Source of the DNA: Streptomyces sp. ITFR-16
GTDB taxonomy: Bacteria > Actinomycetota > Actinomycetes > Streptomycetales > Streptomycetaceae
Assembly: GCF_031844705.1 (NCBI RefSeq)
Contig: NZ_CP134609.1
Location: 62,001-126,000, forward strand
Direction of reading: 5' to 3'
Length of the DNA: 64,000 bases
Numbering within the stretch: the stretch's first letter is position 1; each line of letters starts with the position of its first letter. A program made the translations under genes and the position numbers. A model generated the notes under the pieces. The model saw only the letters and a program-made list of their open reading frames with translations. It did not search any database and had not been told where the DNA came from. Shown here piece after piece: positions 41,893-49,740 of this stretch.

Positions 41893-42969
41893 TCAGGCGA
41901 CCAGCCGTGCGATCAGCGCGGCAAGTACGAGTGCGCCGAGCACGAGCGCGGTGATCTGCCGGGTCCGTCGCTGCGAGGGAAGCGCCAGGACGTGCGGCCC
42001 GTCGGACGTGGGGAACACGAAGTACTCCCTGCGCGGGTGCTCCGGCACGACGACACGCGCGAGCCGTATGTATCGGAGGGAGGCGTGATGTGCGATCTCC
42101 TGGTCGTGCGGGAGAAGCAGCTCTCTCAGGACCGGGGTGAGTTCCCCCACGACGTGGTCGCGGACGCGCTGGTTGCTCATGAGGTCTGTCTGAACCCAGT
42201 TGCCGCGTTCGCGCACCCGCCGCCGCGCCAGATACGGCACGCCGGATTCAGGCAGTCTGACCTTGTGGGTCCTGGGCCTTCTGGTGATGACGCCCTCCGT
42301 CCAGGTCACGGTCCTTCCCGTGCCTTCGCAGCGCCGGTGCCGCACGGTGCCGTCGCCGCCGCAGCCGGGACACGACCTGGATCCCGTTCCCCGGCAAGTG
42401 GCGCACCGGACGGTGCCCCGGCCGTGGCATGTGGGGCATGCGGCGCTGTGCGCACCGCACTGCCGGCACTGGACGCGGCCGATTTCCGTGGTGCCCTCGA
42501 CGGGTCGTCTCGTGGGGTGGGTGCCGGTGGCCGAGCAACGCAGGCAACTGTCCACGTGGTGGCAGTCGTTGCAGGGCCGGGAAGGTTCGCATGCTATGCC
42601 GCCTGTGCTTCGGCAGCGCTGGCAGGCAGCCTGCCCGTTGCCGCATGCGCAGACGCGGTCGTCGACCGATCCACGCCGCACCAGCTTCAGTGTGCTCCTC
42701 TCGGACAGGTCCCGGGGCAGCGGCACATAATGCCGGCTGATAGCCGATGTGTACACGGGACGACCGGAGAGGTCGAGAGGTCCTGCGTGAAATCGCTCCT
42801 CCTCCGTGCGTGACTCGATGCAGCGCACGATCCTTCCCTCGAGAAGGGGGTGCCAGGTGAGGTCTCCTGCGTGAGGCCGGGCCGCCGGCAGCGGCAGTCC
42901 TCCTCCTTGGACATGCTTCTGCTGTATGTGCTTGTGCACCGCATCGAGGACCTCGTCGTCGCTCAGCAC
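41893..42969 (-). CDS. DnaJ-type zinc-motif protein with C-terminal membrane anchor
   Basis: This protein of about 358 aa contains many cysteines in DnaJ-like C-x-x-C-x-G-x-G order, including CPTCHGRG, CATCRGTG and CPGCGGDG, preceded by CACGNGQAACQRC and CNDCHHVDSC. A C-terminal hydrophobic segment (ITALVLGALVLAALIARLVA) ends the protein, as in tail-anchored proteins. No J-domain is seen. GTG 42969 is chosen because GGGGGGAG lies four bases upstream; the frame is open further upstream. Function unknown, probably protein binding. Confidence 0.7.
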   Translation of the reverse strand: MLSDDEVLDAVHKHIQQKHVQGGGLPLPAARPHAGDLTWHPLLEGRIVRCIESRTEEERFHAGPLDLSGRPVYTSAISRHYVPLPRDLSERSTLKLVRRGSVDDRVCACGNGQAACQRCRSTGGIACEPSRPCNDCHHVDSCLRCSATGTHPTRRPVEGTTEIGRVQCRQCGAHSAACPTCHGRGTVRCATCRGTGSRSCPGCGGDGTVRHRRCEGTGRTVTWTEGVITRRPRTHKVRLPESGVPYLARRRVRERGNWVQTDLMSNQRVRDHVVGELTPVLRELLLPHDQEIAHHASLRYIRLARVVVPEHPRREYFVFPTSDGPHVLALPSQRRTRQITALVLGALVLAALIARLVA

Positions 42970-43179
42970 CCGTCTCCCCCCGTGTCCATGCGCACCCGGA
43001 TCGCGTTCTTCACTCGGCGTGCTCCGGCAGTCGGACAGGACAGTACCGAACTGCCGTCCGTCGTACGGAGCTTCGCGCACCAGCGCCCTGCTTGCCCGGC
43101 GCGAACGTGTCGCCCGCCGGCCGCGGCGGCGGTGAGCAGCACGACGAGTCATTGCGGACGGACATCGACAAGCACGCCG

Positions 43180-43365
43180 CTCGCGCCCGACGAGGGTCTC
43201 GGCGGCGATCCGCCCCTCACGGCCCCCCGGTCCCTGGCGTTCTGGGGCCGGGGTGTGGGCGGGCCGTGGCAGGTGACGATCCCGCAGGGTCAGTTCGACG
43301 CGGGCCTGGATCTGAGCGGGCTGACCGAGGTCCAGGTCTGGATCGGCTACCAGTTCATCCGCTGA
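43180..43365 (+). pseudogene. C-terminal remnant resembling a Tc-toxin A-type protein
   Basis: The last 60 codons of a plus-strand frame read PRSLAFWGRGVGGPWQVTIP and then LDLSGLTEVQVWIGYQFIR, ending at TGA 43365. This has the look of the C-terminal beta-sandwich tail of large neuraminidase-like or Tc toxin A proteins. No body of such a gene is present upstream, where the antisense zinc-motif gene starts instead. I read it as a decayed fragment; family match is by eye only. Confidence 0.35.
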
Positions 43366-43384
43366 CCGCCGCGCAGCGGGGCGG

Positions 43385-44692
43385 TCAGGAGGGCAGGGGT
43401 CGCGGGTCCGTTCCGCTCTCCGGGACCACCGGGTGGTCCGGGGTCAGGGCGTGGATGCGCGGTATCGGCGAGGGCAGCAGCCAGAGCAGGGACAGCGCCC
43501 CGCCGACAGCCCCGACGAGCAGGGTCGGCCGGAGGCCGACGAGGGTGGCGAGGAGGCCTCCGGCGACCGCGCCCAGCGGGCGCAGGCCGTAGTTGACCGT
43601 GCTGTACGCACCGGCGACCCGGCTGCGCATGCCGTCGGGGATCACGTGCGTCTGCAGGGAGTTGAGGTTGACGTCGAACAGCATGACGCCGGCTCCGGAG
43701 AGGAACTCGGCCACGGCCAGGGCTCCCGCGCGGGCCCACAGCGGTCCGTCCGCTGCGGCGATCACGGCGATCGGTGCCGGGAACAGCACGGCGCCCACGA
43801 CGATGCTGCGGCCCACTCCGAGCCGGCGGGAGATCCGGGGGGCGATCACCGCGCCGAGCAGCGAGCCGGTGGCGCCGACCCCGAACGCCAGGCCGATGGC
43901 CCCCGCGCTCAGTCCCAGGGTGCGGCCGGCGAACAGCACGATCAGCCCGCTGCCCGCGACGAAGGTGAAGAAGTTGACGGTCGCCGCGCATCCCAGGCTC
44001 GCCCTCAGCACGGGGTGACGGACGACGAACGCCATCCCCTCCCCCGCACGCCGGAGCAGCGAGGGCGGTGCCGCGTCCCGGGCGGCGGGCCGCTCGTCGA
44101 GCGGGACCCGGCCGACCAGGGCCGCGGACGCCAGGAAGGTCAGGGCGTCGACGACGACGGCCACGGGAGCGGTCAGCGCCTGGACCAGAGCGCCGCCGAT
44201 CGCCGGGCCGGCGACGTGCGAGACGGACCGGCCGGCGCTGAGCTTGCTGTTCGCGTCGACGTAGGACGAGCGGGGCACCAGGTGCGCGAAGAACGGCGGA
44301 TAGGCGGCGTTGAACAGCACCCCGGCCGCACCCGTCAGCAAGGCCGCCACGTACAGCTGGACCAGCGTCACCGCCCCCAGGAGATACGCGGCCGGGAGCG
44401 AGAGGAGTACTCCCGCCCGGACCAGGTCGGCGACCACCATCAGGCGCCGCTTGTGGACGCGGTGGTCCACCCAGGCGCCGAGGACGACGGCGAGCAGGGC
44501 CGGGGCCCAGAGGAGCCCGGTCAGCGAGGCCACTTGGCCGGCCGAGGCGTTCAGGACCCCCACGGCGATCAGGGGCAGGGCCAGTTCGGTGATCCGGTCG
44601 CCGAACTGCGAGATCGACTGACCGGCCCAGAAGCGGCGGAAGGGCCGGTCACGCCAGAGCGATACGGGTATGGGCCCGCCGACGGCGCTCAC
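43385..44692 (-). CDS. MFS transporter (12-helix, MefA/enterobactin-exporter-like)
   Basis: This 435-aa transporter begins with PVSLWRDRPFRRFWAGQSIS and FGDRITELALPLIAVGVL, typical of the MFS_3 group of efflux proteins. GAWVDHRVHKRRLMVVAD is a variant motif A. GTG 44692 overlaps the ArsR stop (GTGA), so the two are coupled. Likely an exporter under ArsR control; substrate unknown. Confidence 0.86.
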   Translation of the reverse strand: MSAVGGPIPVSLWRDRPFRRFWAGQSISQFGDRITELALPLIAVGVLNASAGQVASLTGLLWAPALLAVVLGAWVDHRVHKRRLMVVADLVRAGVLLSLPAAYLLGAVTLVQLYVAALLTGAAGVLFNAAYPPFFAHLVPRSSYVDANSKLSAGRSVSHVAGPAIGGALVQALTAPVAVVVDALTFLASAALVGRVPLDERPAARDAAPPSLLRRAGEGMAFVVRHPVLRASLGCAATVNFFTFVAGSGLIVLFAGRTLGLSAGAIGLAFGVGATGSLLGAVIAPRISRRLGVGRSIVVGAVLFPAPIAVIAAADGPLWARAGALAVAEFLSGAGVMLFDVNLNSLQTHVIPDGMRSRVAGAYSTVNYGLRPLGAVAGGLLATLVGLRPTLLVGAVGGALSLLWLLPSPIPRIHALTPDHPVVPESGTDPRPLPS

Positions 44693-45315
44693 GGTGTACC
44701 GCCGGCCGGGTCCTCGGCGCCGGTCCGGTCCCCGGCGGCCTCCGGCAGGACGTAGCGCAGCAGCCGGACACCGCGTCCGCCGGCCGGCCGGTCGGCCTCG
44801 TCGCGTGTCACGTAGGGGGCGAGGACGCGCTCCATCGCGTCCTCGATGGCGCCGAGTTCGTCGGCGGAGACGACGACGCGGGTGTGGGCCACGCCCGCAC
44901 GCCCCCGCCATGCCGGTTCGAGTACGGGTTCGACCTCGGCGGCCCAGCGGTTCGGCAGGTCTCCCGAGCGCAGGAACAGCTCCCGGGACAGGATCCGGGC
45001 GGCCGCGGCGCCCTCTTCGTCGTGCGGATCCTCCGGCGCCTCGAACCGGAAGCCCCGTGCCACCGCCTCCCATCGCCGCTGGCGCCTGTCCGGGCCCGGT
45101 TCGGCGTCGCGGACGAGCCCGAAGCCCGCGAGGTGCCGCAGATGCCAGCTGGTCACGGAGGGGGTCGCCCCCACATCGGGCGAGAGCTGCGTGGCCGTCG
45201 CCGGCCCGTGCCGCTGGAGGCGTTCGAGGATCGCCAGCCGCACCGGGTGCGCCAGCGCCCGCATGGCCTGCGGATCGGTGATCTCGATGTCGCCCAGACG
45301 ATTGCTGGATTCCAT
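44689..45315 (-). CDS. ArsR-family winged-helix regulator
   Basis: This 208-aa regulator has the ArsR-type helix-turn-helix (MRALAHPVRLAILERLQRHG; TPSVTSWHLRHLAGFGLV) and a C-terminal domain with the helical-bundle look of non-metal ArsR proteins. Metal-binding Cys-x-Cys is absent. Two TGAGAG-based palindromes precede the ATG, the nearer only five bases away. It is coupled to the MFS gene and probably represses this pair. Confidence 0.86.
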   Translation of the reverse strand: MESSNRLGDIEITDPQAMRALAHPVRLAILERLQRHGPATATQLSPDVGATPSVTSWHLRHLAGFGLVRDAEPGPDRRQRRWEAVARGFRFEAPEDPHDEEGAAAARILSRELFLRSGDLPNRWAAEVEPVLEPAWRGRAGVAHTRVVVSADELGAIEDAMERVLAPYVTRDEADRPAGGRGVRLLRYVLPEAAGDRTGAEDPAGGTP

Positions 45316-45319
45316 GGTG

Positions 45320-45360
45320 TGAGAGTGTGCTCTCAGATAGTGTGAGAGTCAACTCTCACA
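45320..45360. promoter_or_regulatory. Two ArsR operators built on GAGAG/CTCTC
   Basis: TGTGAGAGT-CA-ACTCTCACA (45341-45360) is a perfect 9-base inverted repeat. TGAGAG-TGTG-CTCTCA (45320-45335) is a second, shorter copy touching the arsR start region. Shared half-site and position point to autoregulation. Confidence 0.65.
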
Positions 45361-45468
45361 TCCCGAGTCCGCGCGATATCTACGCCACTCAATACACATT
45401 TCCTGTACCGCACACTGATGGTCTCCTGCCGTCGGCGGAGACGAGAAGGTGCACTCCGAGCACACTCA

Positions 45469-45486
45469 CGGGGTGTGAACACCCCG
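45469..45486. promoter_or_regulatory. Palindrome CGGGGTGT-GA-ACACCCCG
   Basis: Perfect 8-base arms lie 55 bases upstream of the anti-sigma ATPase gene. It may be an operator or an mRNA stem-loop. No adjacent regulator gene is an obvious partner. Confidence 0.45.
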
Positions 45487-45540
45487 GGAACGGGCACGCG
45501 AGTGGTCACGACACCCCCGATCGCAAGTGAGGTGTACGCG

Positions 45541-45951
45541 ATGAACAACACGACGATCACCTCGACTCCCCCCGCGCCGACCGTGGTTCAGGGCGACAGC
45601 CCGGCCGCCATCCGCCGGGCCCGTCAGGCCGCCGGGGCCTTCGCCCATCGGCTCACCCCCGCACTCAGCCCGCGCGCGGCGGACGCTCTCGTCCTGGTGG
45701 TCTGCGAGCTGGTCACCAACGCGGTGCGGCACGGCGGCGGCCGCTACACGCTGCGCCTCTCCGCCGGTCCCGAGACGGTGACCGCGGCGGTCAGCGACCC
45801 GAACCCGGACCACCCGCGCGAACGCACGCCCGACCTCGAAGGCGGCAGCGGCGGCTTCGGCTGGCACCTCGTCCGCCGCCTGGCCGACCGCCTGACCGTC
45901 ACCCCCGGGCCCGGGAGCGGCAAGACCATCTGCGCCGAGCTCCCCCTGTGA
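45541..45951 (+). CDS. ATP-binding anti-sigma-factor-like protein (RsbW/SpoIIAB type)
   Basis: This 136-aa HATPase_c protein has the N-box ELVTNAVRHGGG, an Asp-containing G1 box (AAVSDPNP), and the glycine-rich GGFGWHLVRRLADRL. The C-terminal GSGKTICAEL completes the fold. Streptomyces encode dozens of these stand-alone serine kinase/anti-sigma-like ATPases; partner unknown. GAGGTG about seven bases upstream supports the ATG. Confidence 0.85.
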   Translation: MNNTTITSTPPAPTVVQGDSPAAIRRARQAAGAFAHRLTPALSPRAADALVLVVCELVTNAVRHGGGRYTLRLSAGPETVTAAVSDPNPDHPRERTPDLEGGSGGFGWHLVRRLADRLTVTPGPGSGKTICAELPL

Positions 45952-46044
45952 GGACCTTCCGCACCCAGGCCCCCGATCAGGCCGCCGGTCTATGATGACC
46001 GATCACGCCCAGCGGGGCGCCGTCCAGGAGAGAGACCGCCACAG

Positions 46045-46608
46045 GTGGCACAGCACCCAATCCCCGTGGCAGCCGGCCTCGTCGTGCTCGTCGGGGCGCC
46101 GGCCTCGGGCAAGACCAGTTTCGTGCGGGCCCTCGTCGCGCGGGGGCAGGTAGCGGCCGATGCCGTGGTGTCGAGCGACGAGATCCGTGCGGAGCTGTTC
46201 GGTGTTCCGCCCGCCGAGGCCGACTCCGACGTCGTGGACTCCCGTGTCTTCGAGGAGCGCGACCGCAGGATCGCCGAACGGCTCGCCGCAGGGCGCAGCG
46301 CCATCGCCGAGTCGACGAATGTCACCGCAGAGGCTCGCGCGCGGCTTCTCGCCCTCGCGGGGCGCTTCCACACACCGGTGACGGTGCTGCGCTTCACCCA
46401 TGACGTCACCGATCTCCTGCGGCAGCAGGCCGAGCGGGGGCGTCCGGATGTGACGGACGAGGACGTCCGTGCCTACGCCGCGATCGTCGTGCGGGAGGCC
46501 GGTCTCGACCAGCTGCGTTCCGAGGGTCCGGCGGCGGTCCACGAGATCCCCGGACGCCGGCAAGGGGTCACACCCGCGGAAGCCGCCGCGCTCTTCTCCT
46601 TCAACTGA
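46045..46608 (+). CDS. P-loop AAA-type ATPase/kinase (polynucleotide-kinase-like)
   Basis: This 187-aa protein has Walker A GAPASGKTS near residues 17-25, then SSDEIRAELFG, STNVTAEARARLL and an Arg-rich lid region QQAERGRPDV. The pattern matches the small kinases related to the 5'-kinase domain of T4 Pnkp. Substrate could be an RNA/DNA end or a small molecule. GTG 46045 has GGAGAGAG upstream; a possible -10 TATGAT lies at 45991-45996. Confidence 0.78.
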   Translation: MAQHPIPVAAGLVVLVGAPASGKTSFVRALVARGQVAADAVVSSDEIRAELFGVPPAEADSDVVDSRVFEERDRRIAERLAAGRSAIAESTNVTAEARARLLALAGRFHTPVTVLRFTHDVTDLLRQQAERGRPDVTDEDVRAYAAIVVREAGLDQLRSEGPAAVHEIPGRRQGVTPAEAAALFSFN

Positions 46609-46669
46609 TTCAAATCTTTCTCGATTGGGTGTCGAGCGGCCCTCCATACATATTCTCTAGCTTTGTTCC

Positions 46670-47464
46670 ATGCCTACGCCTCGTTCCATGGCCGTCCAGG
46701 AGACGCGTATCGAGCATATGGTGGAACGAGCCGTGCAGATCATCCGCGAACGGTACGCGGAACCGCTCAGCCTGGATGACATATCCCGCGCCGTCCTGGT
46801 GAGTAAATTCCATCTCCTGCGGATATTCGATCAATTCACAGGGGTCACCCCGGGGCGTTTTCTCAGTGCGGTCCGCCTCGATGAGGCGAAACGTCTCCTG
46901 CGGAATTCCGATCTCGGCGTCGCCACCATCGCGTGCCGCGTGGGGTACAGCAGCACGGGCAGCTTCACCCGACGCTTCACCGAATCCGTGGGGGTCCCGC
47001 CCACCCGGTACCGCCGGCTGAGCCGGGGCGAGGGCGCACACGCCGTACGGCCCCCCGCACTCGGTCCGGGCGACGGGGTGCCCTGTCGGCTGAGCGGTGT
47101 GGCGCGGGCGGCGGCCGAGCCCGTGTCCCCGATCTACATAGGCTCCTTCGCCGGGCCCATTCTCCAAGGTCACCCCTCCAGTTGGACCAGTACGAAGCGG
47201 CTCGGCCCCTTTTCGCTCCAGCAGGTGCCGCGCGGAATCTGTTACGTGCACGCGATGATGCGGGCGGCTCGGGAGCTGCCGGGGCAGCCGCTCGAAACGG
47301 TGCTGCTCACAGCCACCCTCGGGCCGCTGGACGTCGAGCCCCACGCCTCCCCCGACGTGGAGCTGGTGCTGCGGCAGCGGCACTGGTCGCAGCCGCCTCT
47401 TCTGTTCGCCCTTCCCGGCCTGGAGATTCCGATCACGCCGGCTCCTCGACCCGGACCCAAGTGA
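46670..47464 (+). CDS. AraC-family regulator with N-terminal DNA-binding domain
   Basis: This 264-aa regulator has the AraC double helix-turn-helix at the N-terminus (LDDISRAVLVSKFHLLRIFD; IACRVGYSSTGSFTRRFTES; VGVPPTRYRR), followed by an unrecognised domain of about 130 residues. The DNA uses A/T-ending codons more than its neighbours, a sign of different origin. TAGCTT lies six bases before the ATG, suggesting a leaderless transcript. It directly precedes the VWD-repeat gene and is its likely regulator. Confidence 0.82.
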   Translation: MPTPRSMAVQETRIEHMVERAVQIIRERYAEPLSLDDISRAVLVSKFHLLRIFDQFTGVTPGRFLSAVRLDEAKRLLRNSDLGVATIACRVGYSSTGSFTRRFTESVGVPPTRYRRLSRGEGAHAVRPPALGPGDGVPCRLSGVARAAAEPVSPIYIGSFAGPILQGHPSSWTSTKRLGPFSLQQVPRGICYVHAMMRAARELPGQPLETVLLTATLGPLDVEPHASPDVELVLRQRHWSQPPLLFALPGLEIPITPAPRPGPK

Positions 47465-47623
47465 CCGTCAAGTCGATTCGAGCAGAATTCGAGAAGCCCT
47501 TCACCTTGCTTTCCGGACTGTTCCGAAGCTCAGCAATTAGGGAGAAGACAGGTCGTGAGTCACGCTGCAAGACTTCTTTATGAGCGCGACAGAGGTCGTG
47601 TCTCGGCGGTCCGGCGGATCGCC

Positions 47624-47640
47624 TTGTGTGAATCTCACAA
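47624..47640 (+). promoter_or_regulatory. Palindrome TTGTGTGAATCTCACAA before the repeat gene
   Basis: A 17-base inverted repeat with one mismatch ends directly before the AAGGAG ribosome site of the VWD-repeat gene. It may bind a regulator or fold in the mRNA leader and hide the ribosome site. Confidence 0.4.
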
Positions 47641-47651
47641 AGGAGTGCTTA

Positions 47652-48011
47652 ATGCGCGACATCTGTATGACCCGTGCGGGGTCGGCCGACGAATTCGGCG
47701 TGTGGGACATGGTTCCCGTCCGGGACCGCGCCGCCGAGGATCTGTCCGTCTGGGACCGCACGGCCGACGAACTCCCCGTCTGGGACCTGACCGCAGACGA
47801 GCTTTCCGTCTGGGACCGGACCACGGAGGAGCTCGCCGTCTGGGACCGCGCCGCCGAGGAACTGGCGGTCTGGGACCGGGCGTCGGACGAACTCGCCGTC
47901 TGGGACCGGGCGTCGGAGGAGCTGTCCGTCTGGGACCGCGCCGCCGACGACCTGTCCGTCTGGGACAAGGCCCCGGTCTGGGACCGGGTCCAGGAACTGC
48001 AGGCGGCCTGA
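47652..48011 (+). CDS. VWD decapeptide-repeat protein (candidate multi-core RiPP precursor)
   Basis: This 119-aa acidic protein has ten VWD motifs. Trp residues at 34, 44, 54, 64, 74, 84, 94 and 104 are exactly ten apart; two more at 18 and 110 are off register. The unit is ADELSVWDRT-like, with D/E, L, V, W and D almost invariant. The N-terminus (MRDICMTRAGSADEF) holds the only Cys. There is no signal peptide. AAGGAG-TGCTTA-ATG is an ideal start. A 10-bp stem-loop follows, then genes for an acyltransferase, a globin and a flavoenzyme. This suggests a precursor whose repeats are each modified and cut out. Confidence 0.75.
   Translation: MRDICMTRAGSADEFGVWDMVPVRDRAAEDLSVWDRTADELPVWDLTADELSVWDRTTEELAVWDRAAEELAVWDRASDELAVWDRASEELSVWDRAADDLSVWDKAPVWDRVQELQAA
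47733..47972 (+). repeat. Eight tandem 30-bp coding repeats
   Basis: Imperfect 30-base repeats, each containing GTCTGGGAC, encode decapeptides 28-107 of the VWD protein. Variation falls mostly at third codon positions and at the residue before VWD (S, P or A), so the peptide is conserved more than the DNA. Confidence 0.8.
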
Positions 48012-48032
48012 CCATCCACCCTCAGCCCCTTC

Positions 48033-48061
48033 GGCCCGGCGACCGTGTGCATCGCCGGGCC
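48033..48061 (+). terminator. 10-bp stem-loop between repeat gene and acyltransferase gene
   Basis: GGCCCGGCGA (48033-48042) pairs perfectly with TCGCCGGGCC (48052-48061) around a 9-base loop. It sits 21 bases after the precursor stop, as attenuators commonly do in precursor-peptide operons. Confidence 0.6.
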
Positions 48062-48093
48062 GGACGGGCGGACCGGACCGGAAGGAAGTTGCC

Positions 48094-49194
48094 GTGACGC
48101 CACACCGCCTCGAACCGGCGCGGGACACCGCCCGGCTGCACGTGCGCACCGAGATCCCCGAGAGCTGGGACGACTGGATCGGCAGAGCCCCGGTCACGCT
48201 GCGCCGGCGCTGGATCTCGCTCGCCGAGGGCCGCATCCCCGGCGGCGCGCGCACCTTCGGTCTGTCCGGTCCGGACGGTGACCAAGTCGCCCTGGTCGGC
48301 GGTGTGATGGAGGCCCCGACAGGGCACGTACGGTTCGATCCGCAGCGGGTGCTGTCGGGCGGTTCGGTCGACGACGGGGTGGTCGCCGAGGGGCCGCATC
48401 CCTGGCAGGGGCGCCCCGCCGAGGACCTGTTCCCGGCCTGCGTGCTCATGGGCCCCAACTACGAGTCGGCACCGGCCGGACCGGGCGCCCGCGATCCCCG
48501 GGTGCTGCGGGCGTATGTGCGCGAACTGCTCGACTGGTGCCGCGAGCAGGGCATGCGCAGTGTCTCCGCGCTGTTCCTGCGGCCCGACTACCCGGAGTTC
48601 GTGGACGTGCTGCGCGCCGAGGGGTTCGACATCGTCCCGATGGTCGACCGCAGCGACATGGACGTCACCTGGGACGATCTGGACGGCTACATCGCCGGGC
48701 TGCGGCGCAACCGGCGTTTCGCGGTGCGCCGCGAGCTGCGCGAGATCGCCGCCCGGGGCATCGAGATCAGCGAACGCCCGATCGGCGACGACGAGCCCGA
48801 TCTCGTCCGTCTGCGGGCCCAGATCGTGACGAAGTACGGCGGTGTGCCCGACGCCGAGCGGGAGGCCGGCTCGTTCCGGCATCTGCGGGACCACTTCGGT
48901 CCGGAGAACGTCTGGGTGGTCGAGGCCCGGCAGCGCGGCGCTCTGCTCTCCTTCACGATGCTCGTGCGGGACGGCGACCAGTGGACCGCCCTGATGAGCG
49001 GCACCGACTACGACCACCCCGACGCCTCGTTCACGTACTTCGCCACGATGTTCTACCGCCCGGCCGAGCTGGCCCCGAAGCAGGGGATCACCGCGATCGC
49101 CTACGGGCTCGGGACCGTACAGGCCAAACGGCACCGTGGCTGCACCGTCAGCATGCTCTCCGCCGCGGGCCTGGTTCTTGACCGATCCGACTGA
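48094..49194 (+). CDS. GNAT-fold acyltransferase, FemAB/BioF2-like
   Basis: This 366-aa protein looks like a double-GNAT acyltransferase of the FemAB/BioF2-like group: LRRNRRFAVRRELREIA, LRAQIVTKYGG, VVEARQRGALLSFTML, and YDHPDASFTYFATMFYRPAE near the end. Relatives transfer aminoacyl or acyl groups, often onto peptides. GTG 48094 has GGAAG upstream. It is the first gene after the VWD-repeat gene and is followed 12 bases later by the globin gene. A peptide-modifying role is plausible. Confidence 0.72.
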   Translation: MTPHRLEPARDTARLHVRTEIPESWDDWIGRAPVTLRRRWISLAEGRIPGGARTFGLSGPDGDQVALVGGVMEAPTGHVRFDPQRVLSGGSVDDGVVAEGPHPWQGRPAEDLFPACVLMGPNYESAPAGPGARDPRVLRAYVRELLDWCREQGMRSVSALFLRPDYPEFVDVLRAEGFDIVPMVDRSDMDVTWDDLDGYIAGLRRNRRFAVRRELREIAARGIEISERPIGDDEPDLVRLRAQIVTKYGGVPDAEREAGSFRHLRDHFGPENVWVVEARQRGALLSFTMLVRDGDQWTALMSGTDYDHPDASFTYFATMFYRPAELAPKQGITAIAYGLGTVQAKRHRGCTVSMLSAAGLVLDRSD

Positions 49195-49206
49195 AGGAGT
49201 ACGCCC

Positions 49207-49740
49207 ATGTCGCCCGATCCAGCCACCCAGGTTCCCCGGCACGACGGGAAGGTACTTCTCGTCGCCGACCAGGGTCTGCAGTCCGCCGAGCGGATGACAC
49301 CCACCCAGGTCGACCAGAAGGTCTCCGACTTCTGGACCGGGATCGGCGGTGCCGCGTTCTTCCAGGCGCTCACGACGCGCTTCTACGAACTCGTCGCGAA
49401 GGACGAACTGCTGACCCCGCTCTTCGCGGTGCCCGACTGGGAGCGCCACGCCGCACGGCTGTACGACCACTTCCGCCGGATCTACGGCGAGAACGACCTC
49501 ACCGCGGCCTGGGACCCGAAGATGCACCAGGCGCACGCGCACTTCCTGATCTCCCGCGAGCAGCGGCTTCGCTGGCTGGCGCTGATGAAGGAGGCGGGCA
49601 TCCAACTCAACGCGCCGGAGCCGTACTTCACGGAGTTCCTCACCATCATGAAGATCGCGAGCGGGGAGATGACGGCAGTGTCGCGGGGTGCCGCGCTGGC
49701 CCGTGGCGAGCGGTTCCACTGGGACGGGACCCCGGCATGA
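49207..49740 (+). CDS. Truncated hemoglobin (group II-like globin)
   Basis: This 177-aa protein has a globin core at about 35-160: FFQALTTRFYELVAKDELL, then LYDHFRRIYG, the proximal-His region MHQAHAHFLIS, and EQRLRWLALMKEAG. A 35-residue N-terminal extension precedes it. Such globins bind oxygen or NO, or support redox chemistry. GGAGT-type site at about six bases supports the ATG. It overlaps the FAD monooxygenase by four bases (ATGA), so the two are made together. That coupling is unusual and suggests joint function. Confidence 0.82.
   Translation: MSPDPATQVPRHDGKVLLVADQGLQSAERMTPTQVDQKVSDFWTGIGGAAFFQALTTRFYELVAKDELLTPLFAVPDWERHAARLYDHFRRIYGENDLTAAWDPKMHQAHAHFLISREQRLRWLALMKEAGIQLNAPEPYFTEFLTIMKIASGEMTAVSRGAALARGERFHWDGTPA

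Noticed and set aside
47733..47972. Regular 30-bp repeats as a CRISPR array
   Set aside because: The repeats are contiguous without unique spacers, stay in one reading frame and encode a conserved decapeptide, so they are coding repeats.
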